64,000 nt of DNA from Hirudinaria manillensis (Eukaryota > Annelida > Clitellata > Hirudinida > Hirudinidae), in NCBI GenBank assembly GCA_034509925.1, contig CM067538.1, forward strand, positions 5,187,778-5,251,777, read 5' to 3'. The notes beneath the pieces are model-generated. The model saw only the letters and a list, made by a program, of their open reading frames with translations, was not told the origin of the DNA and searched no databases. The position numbers were made by a program, and so were the translations under genes. This document shows positions 13,108-23,182 of this stretch, piece after piece (the first letter of the stretch is position 1; each line of letters opens with the position of its first letter).

Positions 13108-13605
13108 CATTTAGACAGCCATGATAGTGCTAACTTCAATTACTGCTAAAAAAATACTTTTATTTGAAGAATTTCTAATTTTATTTCGAAATTTACATAA
13201 TTCACATCTATTACAAACTATTATTTATAGGTCGTGCTCAGATTTGTTCGCTAATTTAAGACGACGAAATTCTGTTCCATGTACTCTAGCATTTTAAATA
13301 ATATTTATTTAATTTCTTTCATTATCATTCATTGAAAAGCCTTTCATTTCTTACGTCGAATTATTATTAATAGATTTTATTGACTTGATTTTTAAGAAAC
13401 TTTAACGAGGGGGCAATTAACCTTTATCAACACCTTACCAATACTTATTAGACAATGCTTATTCAGTTAGCAAAATATTTATTGCTTTTCTTGGATATTT
13501 CTGATATTTAAAGTAAATTTTCTTCAAACTAATTATGCCTGCGTTTGTTATCAACACAAAATTGTTTTGGTAATGTGACCATTGCCTTGTAATGATTCTT
13601 GAGCA

Positions 13606-14919
13606 TCAAAACAACGATCGCATTTTCCCTTTTACGCCTTTCTTAGAAAGTGCTTTCTTGACGGGCGCAGCCTTCTTAGCCAGTGCGCCTTTCTTAGACG
13701 GTGCAGGCGCTCCTTTTTTAGCTCCTGGTTTAGGGGGTCCTTTGGCCGATGGTTTTGCAGCAGTTCCTTTCGGCTTAACAGTCTGCACTGGTTTTGATTC
13801 ATGGGTTGGTTTTTCGTCCTTGCCATGTTTCTTTTCATCCGTCTCACTCTTAGTTTTACACTCGCAGTCATCAACGATGTAGCACTCTTTCAGAAGGGAA
13901 GATGGTATGGGTCTAAGAATTTTATATTCCTCACATACAGTGGTCTTTCTGACCGGAGATTTTGGCTTGCTTTCACCGCCCTGACACATGCACGGACACA
14001 TGCACATATACGGGCACATGGGCATACAAGAACAACATTGAGGTCTACAACAGTCGGAACTACTATGATGATGATGATGACGATGATGGGACCTTTTCCT
14101 TCTTTTGCAAGGTTTTTCTGCGCAATGACAGGTGCAACACACTGAATCATCGTCGTCGTCAGAATGGCAAAGACATTCAGTACTGGGTTCCTCACAGGTG
14201 CACTTGTTTGATTTATTGCATGAGTTTCCTTTCGAAAGTACGAGATAACCTGTTAATGTTTCTTTATTGTTGTTTGGGCACACTCCATGATGGTTGTTGC
14301 TGTTGTTGCCGTTGTCTGTCTTTGTTAAATTCAAAAGTGCAATTCCTTCTTCAGAATTGTCTCTGGGAATGTATCGTTGTCTTCTACAGTTACAGAGAAG
14401 GTCGTCGGACTTTTGCTCCCACTTCATTATTGCCGGTATGAAGAAAGTTCTCTGGCCTTTACTATGTGTCACTCTGAACAACATTCTTTGGAAATGACAA
14501 CGTACGAATGGTTTTTTCTGGTTTGTGTTCTCAAGTTTCGAATAAATGACGTCTTTTTTCTTGCCACGTTTGTCAGTGCTAGCATCCTTCAGAAGATGGA
14601 GACATTTGCTCGAAGTTGCCGTGGTTGAACTGGAGTTAATGGCTTTAAGGATATTGCAAAAGTTTTCCAAACTATCCTTGGAACCCGCAGCTGCCGGGTG
14701 GGATTTGCTGTGGTTTGTATTGCCTGGTTCAACGCTTTCCATCTGGTCACGGCTTTCGAATTCTCCTGCCTTTTCCTTTTCTTCTTTATTACCGATGATC
14801 CATGGTGACGCCTCACCGTGGTATTTTAGTTGTTCGACATTCTTTACAATTTTCTTTTGAAAAGTCAAATCTTCGCCTACTCCGTCTCGTTCCTGAATGA
14901 TGCAATGATTTGCTATCAT
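13606..14919 (-). CDS. gene A, copy 1: Cys/His/Lys-rich 437-residue protein
   Basis: No known domain. The N-terminal half is ordinary sequence (start MIANHCIIQERD). It is followed by a Cys-acidic segment (CLCHSDDDDDSVCCTCHC), a basic/His run (KRRKRSHHRHHHHH), a Cys-Met-Pro segment of about 40 residues (CCSCMPMCPYMCMCPCMC) and a Lys/Pro/Ala tail (AKKGAPAPSKKGALAKK). The clustered Cys and His suggest metal binding or disulfide cross-linking. The Ala-Lys-Pro tail resembles histone H1-like tails in composition only. The start is shared with the two other copies. It shows small substitutions against copies 2 and 3 (DGVGED versus DRVGEG) and is intact throughout. Role inferred: sperm structural or chromatin protein, low certainty. 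Confidence 0.8.
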   Translation of the reverse strand: MIANHCIIQERDGVGEDLTFQKKIVKNVEQLKYHGEASPWIIGNKEEKEKAGEFESRDQMESVEPGNTNHSKSHPAAAGSKDSLENFCNILKAINSSSTTATSSKCLHLLKDASTDKRGKKKDVIYSKLENTNQKKPFVRCHFQRMLFRVTHSKGQRTFFIPAIMKWEQKSDDLLCNCRRQRYIPRDNSEEGIALLNLTKTDNGNNSNNHHGVCPNNNKETLTGYLVLSKGNSCNKSNKCTCEEPSTECLCHSDDDDDSVCCTCHCAEKPCKRRKRSHHRHHHHHSSSDCCRPQCCSCMPMCPYMCMCPCMCQGGESKPKSPVRKTTVCEEYKILRPIPSSLLKECYIVDDCECKTKSETDEKKHGKDEKPTHESKPVQTVKPKGTAAKPSAKGPPKPGAKKGAPAPSKKGALAKKAAPVKKALSKKGVKGKMRSLF

Positions 14920-15204
14920 GATTTAGACTTAAATTCGATTTTTCTCAATTTTCCAGAGGATATTTTGACCTTCTTGCACAGAAAAGGACACAAATTGGAA
15001 TTAATCACGTTGCATTTTTTTACATTAAAATGCACATTTCGAGCCAATTGGGGAACTTTTCATTACGATTTGATCAGTTAATAATAATAATACTTCATTT
15101 GCTTTGCTATTAATCAATCAATTATTATCATTTCTATTATTATGTCGCAATATATCAGATTGGAAATTGGAAAAGATTCCACTATGTTTTTGTTTATTTT
15201 ATAT

Positions 15205-15229
15205 AACTTAAAATAAAAGCCTTACGTCA
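15205..15229 (-). promoter_or_regulatory. cluster promoter element of gene A copy 1
   Basis: TGACGTAA (15222-15229, - strand), then GGCTTTTATTTTAAG; 303 bp before the ATG. The rest of the 14920-15725 spacer is AT-rich with no other feature. Confidence 0.7.
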
Positions 15230-15725
15230 CCGAAACGAGATTGTACAAAACTTTCCGATGATAAATAGTCAAATGCAAATGTCTCAAAATTTTATTTAAT
15301 ATTTCGATTAAACTTTCCTTAATTTTAAATCACTGTGTTTAAATTTAATTAAAACAGACGACTTAGGATGACCCACACTGAGCCCTAAACTCTTGCTTCC
15401 TGGTTTAAGACTTGAGATCCTGTTTTATCTTTTCTATCTTTACCAGTTCCTCACGTGTAATATGGAGAAGACAAATACTTTCAAATTCCGAATTTTAATC
15501 TAAATTTAATCTTTCCATTGAAATGCAGGTACTTGGTGCTTAAAACTGCGAATAAAATTTCATGAAAAACTGCTATTTTTAAGGAGATATTTCTTTTCTC
15601 GATAATAAGAATTCTGTGAGAGACAAAATAACTCTGGTTATATTTATCTGGATGAAACAATATGGATGGAATAATGATCATAATGGTTGAACAATTTGAG
15701 AAAATATTTGAGAACGGAAGTGAGT

Positions 15726-16484
15726 TTATTTTTTCCCCTTCTTCTTTGGCTGTTTTTTGCCACCTTTGGCAGCTTTTCCTTTCTTCGGTGCTCCGCCCTT
15801 TTTGCCTGCTTTTACCTTCGAGCCTCCGCTTTCCTCCGTCGAACTGTCGCTGTCTGTTTGGGCTTCTTTCGACGGCTTTACTTTATTCGTTTTATATTTT
15901 GCTTTCGATGCGCCTTTCTCTTTCGGTTGGCATTCTCCAGTGTTTTCCTGTTCTCTGCATTCCACCAGTTCTAGTAGTGTATCCATAGGACAACTTGGGC
16001 ATTTAGGGCAGGTTGAGCAAGAACAAGAACATGAACATTTACAAGTCGGGCATGCCGAACATGCCGGACATGTAGGGCATGTGGGACATGTCGGACAACC
16101 GGAACATGCTGCACAGACTGCACGACATCGACGCCGTCGACAACAATTTTTATCGATCACTATCGTCTGACCTCCAGCCTCGTAAACTGCACAGCTGTCG
16201 TTGTTATGATTACAAGTGTTACTACTTATTTTTGTTCCTGCTTCTGGATCTTCTTGCCAGGAATACCGTTTGAAAACGACATCAGAATTTTGAATATTCT
16301 CTTGCAAACAATTGCAAACCTCTCTTTTTATAACTTCGTTATCCAACTCATCGATCGACATGTCAAAAGAAACATTCGAATCTCCATCGGTGTCTGCTCG
16401 GCCTTTCCACCAGTATGTTATGTCACCGCTTGGCCAAGCTTTTATCACATTTTTTTCGACCTTCACTTTGTCAGAAGAATCCAT
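15726..16484 (-). CDS. gene B, copy 1: Cys-rich, Lys-tailed 252-residue protein (short form)
   Basis: I chose the ATG at 16484 (MDSSDKVKVEKNVIKAWP) because both other copies start there; the frame is open for 32 more codons but that extension is not conserved. An acidic N-terminal region is followed by a CPTC/CSAC/CPKC array of about 50 residues (CPTCPTCPTCPACSACPTC), a Glu/Lys/Ser linker and the tail KAGKKGGAPKKGKAAKGG ending KKQPKKKGKK. This copy lacks the CGPS array and the CICSAYPCSC segment found in copies 2 and 3. The Cys-Pro repeats recall Drosophila Mst84D/Mst87F-type sperm proteins in composition only. Confidence 0.8.
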   Translation of the reverse strand: MDSSDKVKVEKNVIKAWPSGDITYWWKGRADTDGDSNVSFDMSIDELDNEVIKREVCNCLQENIQNSDVVFKRYSWQEDPEAGTKISSNTCNHNNDSCAVYEAGGQTIVIDKNCCRRRRCRAVCAACSGCPTCPTCPTCPACSACPTCKCSCSCSCSTCPKCPSCPMDTLLELVECREQENTGECQPKEKGASKAKYKTNKVKPSKEAQTDSDSSTEESGGSKVKAGKKGGAPKKGKAAKGGKKQPKKKGKK

Positions 16485-16889
16485 TGTCCATTTTATATCT
16501 ACATTGAATTCCAATGATATCTGTTGGCACCAGTCAAGTGAAACGTATCTGTAGCCGCTACCACGAGAAGTTGGGATCAATATAAAGGAGTTTTTGTTAC
16601 ATTGGGTTGCTCGGAAGAATTACTTTTATGTCATTCTCAGTTGCTGTTTAAAATAAATTGTGACTATTTTAGGAGATGAGAGACTAAATTTTGACTCAAC
16701 TAGAAGAGGTAAATACTTGATATAAGATAAATGGCTGGTCATGACAGTAGTTTTCTAAAGAAAATAGGAATGGAACATTGATCACTTGTTAAGCCATCTG
16801 GTTGCTAGTCTTTATTTTAAACTAGGCACTACATCTTCTGATATTACTATCTTTACATTTTCAACATCTAAATATAATTTATCTACTTT

Positions 16890-16913
16890 AACAAAAAAAA
16901 ACACTTTACGTCA
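16890..16913 (-). promoter_or_regulatory. cluster promoter element of gene B copy 1
   Basis: TGACGTAA (16906-16913, - strand) then AGTGTTTTTTTTTG; 422 bp before the ATG. The same distance within 2 bp is kept in copies 2 and 3. The rest of the spacer to 17229 has no recognised feature. Confidence 0.75.
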
Positions 16914-17229
16914 TTAAAGTCCATGGATCATAAACTAATTATTGAAAGATAATTCTATTCCGTTGACTTCAACTTAATCAATCTCACAACAAAATTTCTA
17001 ATCATGAAAAAATGATTCCATTCAATTGAATATTATCAACGGTTGGTGGAGAGACTTTGTCAGAAACCAAAGGCCATTCCATTTTCCATGTAGTTATTAT
17101 TTGTCATTTCAAATTTATTTAATGCCTCATCGGGCAAAATGTTACAAGAAATTTATAGGTAATAATCCTGATTAAGAAATCGTATAATTTTTCTAAAGTT
17201 GCAATAGCAATAATAATTCAAATTGAATA

Positions 17230-17745
17230 CTGTGGAGGCTGAGGGTTGCTGCAGTGGTCACACTGGCCAAGAACGTGGCTACGTAGATGGCAGTGTTGGA
17301 GAGATACCAGACAGCAACTGGAGCAGTGTTCCACCCCTCGAGGAGGCCTTTGGAGTTGTCTGCTGGAGAGGAGAGCAGAGGCTCCAGGAAGAAGGCAATC
17401 TAAGGAACGAGTCATTGGAGGGATACTCCAATGGTCGTGGGGACCAGGCATATGGTGCATGGTCTGTTAGGAGTGACTGGGCAGGTGCACAGTCAGAGAG
17501 GGAGGAAGAAAGAAGCGGAGGAGAGCTGATGATTCAGCAGGATCAGCTTGTGTACCAAGAACATGGTGCATGGTCTAACAGGAGTGAGTGTACAGATGAA
17601 CAGTCAAAAAGGGAGGAAGAGAGGAGCGGAGGGGAGCTGATGATTCAGCAGGATCCGCTGGTGTACCGAAGCTTACATTCCGGAGATGCGTTCATCTCTG
17701 CAGGGGGCAATGGAGTGCCCTAAATGCCTAAAAAGCCTTTCCTCT
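17230..17745 (+). mobile_element. GC-rich, coding-like segment at the 5' side of the LINE insertion
   Basis: This segment is absent from tandem copies 2 and 3, so it arrived with the insertion. It is much richer in G than its surroundings and open in one frame to the TAA at 17721-17723. It contains an imperfect tandem repeat of about 114 bp, encoding GAWSxRSxxxxxQSxREEERS then GGELMIQQDxLVY twice. It has no start codon I can defend and no known domain. It may be the remains of ORF1 or the 5' part of the LINE, or a separate captured sequence. Confidence 0.6.
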
Positions 17746-17746
17746 A

Positions 17747-19777
17747 GTGCCTGACCAACATAGGCCAATCAGAAATTTCAAACAACCTTGGATGTATGCA
17801 TCCCTGCTGAAGTCTTCCAATACAAAAAATAAATTATACAGAACTTTCCTTCAATACCCCACAGACCAAAATAAACAGGCCTTCATTACCTTCAGAAATG
17901 CTTTTAGGAAAACCAAATTAGCTGCTAAAAAGACATATTATGATAAACTCTTTATAAAACATAAATCCAATATGCACAGAACCTGGGATATCATTAAATC
18001 TTTGATGGGATGTCAGACCAGCACCAGAAATAGCTCCGGGTCCTTCGTGAATGACAATGGTGATTTGCTTACTCCACATGAAACTGCCAGCCAATTCAAT
18101 CGCTATTTTTCTAGTATTGGAAAGATTATTGCCAGCACTATTCCCGCAACAGACAGGAACATCTCGGATATGCTGAGTGGATTTTCCCAATTACAGTCCA
18201 TGAGTCTCACACCAACTAATCCTTTCGAGATCATCAAATTTTCCAGTACCTTCAACAAATCCCATAGTTGTGGTGTCGATGACATAGATCCTTGCATAGC
18301 ACATGAATTTATATCACTAGTAGCAGATCCTTTATCTTCAATCTTCAATTCCTCTTTCCGTACTGGTCTCATCCCAAAAGAACTTAAATCTGCTAAAGTT
18401 ATACCTCTTTTCAAATCAGGTGAGCAGGACAAGGTTGACAACTACAGGCCCATATCAATCTTACCATACTTTTCCAAATTTTTAGAAAAAATTGTACATT
18501 CCAGACTATATGATTATTTTGATAAATTTAACCTACTTAATGATTCTCAATTTGGTTTCAGAAAGAATCACTCAACTTATATGCCTCTATTGTTGCTTCA
18601 AACTGATGTTTACAATGCTTTTGATGTTGGTGATGTTGTATTGGCTTTGTTTCTTGATTTACAAAAGGCTTTTGATACTGTTAATCATCAAATATTGCTT
18701 CGTAAGCTTGAATTGTATGGTGTCAGAGGTGTTGTGTTGCGTTGGTTTGAAAATTATTTGTGTGGCAGAAGTCAGAGGGTTATGTTTAATGGTGTGTGTT
18801 CTTCTGATGTTCTTATTGATTATGGTGTTCCTCAAGGTTCTATACTGGGTCCCCTTTTATTTCTTATTTATATTAATGATTTTCAATGTTCTTCTGATCT
18901 TCTCAAAGTATTAATATAATCTGATGATATTGTTATTTACACATCAGGGAAAAACATAAATAATCTTATTACTTTACTCAATAATGAGTTAACTCTTTTG
19001 AAAAATTGGTTTGCGAACAATTGTTTATCTGTCAATGTTTACAAATCGAATTTTATGGTTTTTCATTCTTCTAGAAGGGTCATTGAATGTAACAACTCTC
19101 TCTACATAGATAAGTTTTCCCTTAATAGAGTCACAACTATTAGATATTTAGGGATCACAATAGATGAACACCTTTCTTGGCTTAACCATATATCTTATGT
19201 ACAAAATCGCATCTCTAGAAATATTGGAATAATTTCAAGGATTCGGCCTTTTATCAACACAAAAATAGCACTTTTATTATATTTCTCACTCGTCTATCCC
19301 TACCTAACTTACTGTAATATCATATGGGCTTCTACATACAAGACACACTTACATCAGTTATCATTATTACAAAAACGGATTGTGCGTGTCATTTTTCTGC
19401 TGCCGCCTCTGTCTTCAACTGTTTCTGCTTTTACAAACAATAACCTACTAAATGTAACGCAAATTCATGACTTACAAACTGCCCTTTTTATGTTTGCTTA
19501 TAACTTCAATTCTATTCCTAAAATATTTTCAGATTTTTTCACAACAAGCAATAATTACAACAATCCTTCTCATTTCTTACGCAATACTCACGAATACAGT
19601 CCTACCTTTGCCAAATCTACTTTAAAATTATTTTCCATACAGTGTTACGGTCCCAGATTATATACCTCTATACCACATTCAATTAGGGAGTTAAGTTGTT
19701 TGCATTCATGTCCTTTTGAATTATTGTTTTTATTGTTTAAGAAATTGTATAAATCTCATCTACTGAGAGCTGTTTGA
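17747..19777 (+). pseudogene. LINE reverse transcriptase ORF, disabled by one stop in the active-site motif
   Basis: 5'-truncated non-LTR retrotransposon ORF. Reverse-transcriptase blocks are clear: [43 protein letters not shown] (motif A), [20 protein letters not shown] (motif B). In motif C, where F/YADD is expected, the sequence reads stop-Ser-Asp-Asp (TAA at 18917-18919), then continues in the same frame for about 286 codons. The C-terminal part has the thumb-like SYVQNRISRNIGIISRIR and the NNPSHFLRNTHEYSPTFAKS and CYGPRLYTSIP blocks typical of CR1/L2/Jockey-like elements. No endonuclease domain is present. It is dead as it stands. The clade is not resolved by eye. Confidence 0.92.
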
Positions 19778-19951
19778 GTTTACATGGTTGTATTTATATA
19801 TGTTATGATTTCCAGGGCCAGTCTTTTTAGCGGAAGCTTGCGCTTCCTTAAGACTGACCCTATGAGTTTATTTTGTATTTTAAGTTTCATTTGTTTCGTT
19901 TGTGTATATAACTGTTTGTTCAATAAACTCATAAACTCAAAAAAAAAAAAA
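19778..19951 (+). mobile_element. LINE 3' UTR with conserved hairpin and poly(A)
   Basis: A stem formed by CCAGTCTT and AAGACTG encloses an inner stem GGAAGC-TTGC-GCTTCC (19813-19861). The tail ends in about 13 A residues (19939-19951) preceded by AATAAACTCATAAACTC. The same hairpin, with paired changes, occurs in the 49.7-kb LINE fragment. Confidence 0.85.
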
Positions 19952-20071
19952 TGTATAGATGATGTGGTTGTGCTCGGATCGATAATGGAAGAGCACAACC
20001 GTAATCCCAGTGAGACACACTTAATACATCAACTTATCTCTTAATTAAGCATTGCCACGGATATAACAAAT
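19952..20071. other. 120-bp extra segment after the LINE poly(A)
   Basis: It is not present in the other tandem copies. It contains an exact 10-bp inverted repeat, GGTTGTGCTC (19966-19975) and GAGCACAACC (19991-20000), around a 15-base loop. Tandem-unit homology resumes at CTTTAGTCAAAATTTTATTG. It may be a transduced 3' flank or a second small insertion. Confidence 0.6.
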
Positions 20072-20374
20072 ACCTTTAGTCAAAATTTTATTGTGATGCC
20101 AATTTTCCTCCTTTCGCGCATGTCAGCACCTTACCAATTCTTATTATTAGTATAACCAATATTGGTATATAAAATAATCAACACCTTACCAATATTTATT
20201 AGACAACGCTTATTCAGTTAGAAGAATATTTATTGCTTTTCTTGGATATTTCTGATATTTAAAGTAAATTTTCTTCAAACTAATCATGCCTGCGTTTGTT
20301 ATTCACACAAACTTTTTAGATTGCGGATCATTGTATGGGTTAGGTGACCATTGCATTGTAATGATTCTTGAGCA

Positions 20375-21676
20375 TCAAAACAACGATCGCATTTTCCCTT
20401 TTACGCCTTTCTTAGAAATGGCTTTCTTGACGGGCACAGCTTTCTTAGCCGGTGCTCCTTTTTTAGCTCCTGGTTTAGGGGGTCCTTTGGCCGATGGTTT
20501 TGCAGCGGTTCCTTTCGGCTTAACAGTCTGCACTGGTTTTGATTCATGGGTTGGTTTTTCGTCCTTGCCATGTTTCTTTTCATCCGTATCACCCTTAGTT
20601 TTACACTCGCAATCATTAACGATGTAGCACTCTTTCAGAAGGGAAGATGGTATGGGTCTAATAATTTTAAATTCCTCACACACAGTGGTCTTTCTGACCG
20701 GAGATTTGTGCTTGCTTTCACCGCCCTGACACATGCAAGGACACATGCACATACACGGGCACGTGGGCATACAAGAACAACATTGAGGTCTACAACAGTC
20801 GGAACTACTATGATGATGATGATGATGATGATGACGACGGTGATGGGACCTTTTCCTTCTTTTGCAATGTTTTTCTGCGCAATGACAGGTGCAACACACT
20901 GAATCATCATCGTCGTCAGAATGGCAAAGACATTCAGTACTGGGTTCCTCACAGGTGCACTTGTTTGATTTGTCGCATGAGTTTCCTTTCGAAAGTACGA
21001 GATAACCTGTTAATGTTTCTTTATTGTTGTTTGGGCACACTCCATGATGGTTGTTGCTGTTGTTGCCGTTGTCTGTCTTTGTTGAATTCAAAAGTGCAAT
21101 TCCTTCTTCAGAATTGTCTCTGGGAATGTATCGTTGTCTTCTACAGTTACAGAGAAGGTCGTCGGACTTTTGCTCCCACTTCATTATTGCCGGTATGAAG
21201 AAAGTTCTCTGGCCTTTACTATGTGTCACTCTGAACAACATTCTTTGGAAATGACAACGTACGAATGGTTTTTTCTGGTTTGTGTTCTCAAGTTTCGAAT
21301 AAATGGCGTCTTTTTTCTTGCCACGTTTGTTAGTGCTAGCATCCTTCAGAAGATGGAGACATTTGCTCGAAGTTGCCGTGGTTGAACTGGAGTTAATGGC
21401 TTTAAGGATATTGCAAAAGTTTTCCAAACTATCCTTGGAGGCCGCAGCTGCCGGGTGGGATTTGCTGTGGTTTGTATTGCCTGGTTCAACGCTTTTCATC
21501 TGGTCACGGCTTTCGAATTCTCCTGCCTTTACCTTTTCTTCTTTATTACCGATGATCCATGGTGACGCCTCACCGTGGTATTTTAGTTGTTCGACATTCT
21601 TTACAATTTTCTTTTGAAAAGTCAAACCTTCACCTACTCTGTCTCGTTCTTGAATGATGCAATGATTTGCTATCAT
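20375..21676 (-). CDS. gene A, copy 2: 433-residue Cys/His/Lys-rich protein
   Basis: Near-identical to copy 3 through the N-terminal half (MIANHCIIQERDRVGEG). The His run is longer ([12 protein letters not shown]), matching a longer ATG/ATC microsatellite at about 20812-20835. The Lys-rich tail has lost the APSKKGALAKK segment, reading GAPAKKAVPVKKAISKKG, a net in-frame loss. Same Cys-Met-Pro core as copy 1 (CMPTCPCMCMCPCMC). The frame is intact. Function unknown; inferred to be equivalent to copy 1. Confidence 0.8.
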   Translation of the reverse strand: MIANHCIIQERDRVGEGLTFQKKIVKNVEQLKYHGEASPWIIGNKEEKVKAGEFESRDQMKSVEPGNTNHSKSHPAAAASKDSLENFCNILKAINSSSTTATSSKCLHLLKDASTNKRGKKKDAIYSKLENTNQKKPFVRCHFQRMLFRVTHSKGQRTFFIPAIMKWEQKSDDLLCNCRRQRYIPRDNSEEGIALLNSTKTDNGNNSNNHHGVCPNNNKETLTGYLVLSKGNSCDKSNKCTCEEPSTECLCHSDDDDDSVCCTCHCAEKHCKRRKRSHHRRHHHHHHHHSSSDCCRPQCCSCMPTCPCMCMCPCMCQGGESKHKSPVRKTTVCEEFKIIRPIPSSLLKECYIVNDCECKTKGDTDEKKHGKDEKPTHESKPVQTVKPKGTAAKPSAKGPPKPGAKKGAPAKKAVPVKKAISKKGVKGKMRSLF

Positions 21677-22663
21677 GATTTAGAGCTTAAATTCGATTTT
21701 TTCTCAATTTTCCAGAGGATATTTTGACCTTGTTTGAAGTTGTCAAACAACGAATAGATTGATGTTATGCAATCCTGTTGAATTAAATAATTTTTATTTG
21801 CATTTATATCTATTGCTTTAAAATTACTTTAATTAAAATCTGGATCTCGATCTGCTGAAGAAACTGAAATTCGAGCTTCAATAATATCAGGTTTAATAAA
21901 GTCTTACAGCCTGGTGAAATTAGTTTCAAATTGATTTAAAAAATGTTTATGATTCAACGATCAGTTATCTGTCTACGAACATGAGCTCATTCCTCTTGGA
22001 ACCTGTCAGCATTTTTGTAAAATCATCTGCGCAAACTAGTTATGATGTCAATTTCCACTTAATTATTTCTGATAATTCAATTCCTGTCAACTGTTTAATG
22101 TTTAACAGTTATTGTTTCAAATTTAAATTAATTTCAACAAAGCTGTAATAGATAAGATAGATTTAATAATAGATAATTATAGTTACCTGTAACATAAGAA
22201 CTGGAATTTTTAATGATTCACTATATTTGCTCGACTCAAACCCAATTAGACCCAAGGAACTTGTGGTTCGCACAATACAACGTCATTCTCCCTTATCAAA
22301 ACACTTTGGCTCTTTTATGATTCTGATTAACGAATCAATACAGAATTTGCCAGGTGAATTTGAGACGCGGTGAAACTTTACTGACACAAAATCCTTCTTT
22401 TTAGATGAACTTCAGCAAATAGAACATCAAATCAGCACAGAAAAGGACACAAATTGGAATTAATCACGTTGCATTTTTTTTTACATTAAAATGCACATTT
22501 CGAATCAAATTGGGGAACTTTTCATTACGATAAGATCAGTTAATAATAATAATACTTCATTTGCTTGATTATTAATCAATCAATTATTATTGTTTTATTA
22601 TATCCCACTATATCAGATTGGAAATTGGAAAAGATTCCACTATGTTTTTGTTTATTTCATATA

Positions 22664-22687
22664 ACTTGACATAAAAGCCTTACGTCA
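22664..22687 (-). promoter_or_regulatory. cluster promoter element of gene A copy 2
   Basis: TGACGTAA (22680-22687, - strand) then GGCTTTTATGTCAAG; about 1003 bp before the ATG because this copy keeps a segment of about 700 bp (21731-22433) missing in copy 1. I saw no gene in that segment. Confidence 0.7.
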
Positions 22688-23182
22688 CCGAAACGAGATT
22701 GTACAAAACTTTCCTGTGATAAATAGTCAAATGAAAATGACTCAAAATTTTACTTAATATTTCGATTAAGCATTCGTTAATTTTAAATCACTATGTTGAA
22801 AGTTAATTAAAACAGACGACTTAGGATGACCCACACTGAGCCCTAACTCTTGCTTCCCGTTTTAAGACTAGAGATAGTGTTTTATCTTTTCTATCTTTAC
22901 CAGCTAATCATGTGTAATATAGAGAAGACAAATACTTTCAAATTCCGAATTTTAATCTAAATTTAATCTTTCCACTGAAATGCAGGTACTTGGTGCTTAA
23001 AACTGCGAATAAAATTTCAAGAAAAACTGCAATTTTTAAGGAGATATTTCTTTTCTCGATAATAAGAATTCTGTAAGAGTCAAAATAACTCTGGTTATAT
23101 TTATCTGGATGAAACAATATGGACGGAATAATGATCATAATGGTTGAACAATTTGAGAAAATATTTGAGAACGGAAGTGAGT

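Larger units (their letters stand above)
13415..17229 (-). repeat. A-B tandem unit, copy 1
   Basis: First of three copies of a two-gene block, starting at CAACACCTTACCAATAC and broken at 17229 (TTGAATAC) by the LINE-containing insertion. Homology resumes at about 20072. Compared with copies 2 and 3 it lacks about 700 bp of the spacer upstream of gene A and most of the Cys array of gene B. Confidence 0.9.

Noticed and set aside
14980-22440. clean intron loss explaining the missing 700 bp upstream of A1
   Set aside because: The copy 1 junction does not correspond to a GT..AG excision of the copy 2 sequence and keeps extra bases; an ordinary deletion fits better.
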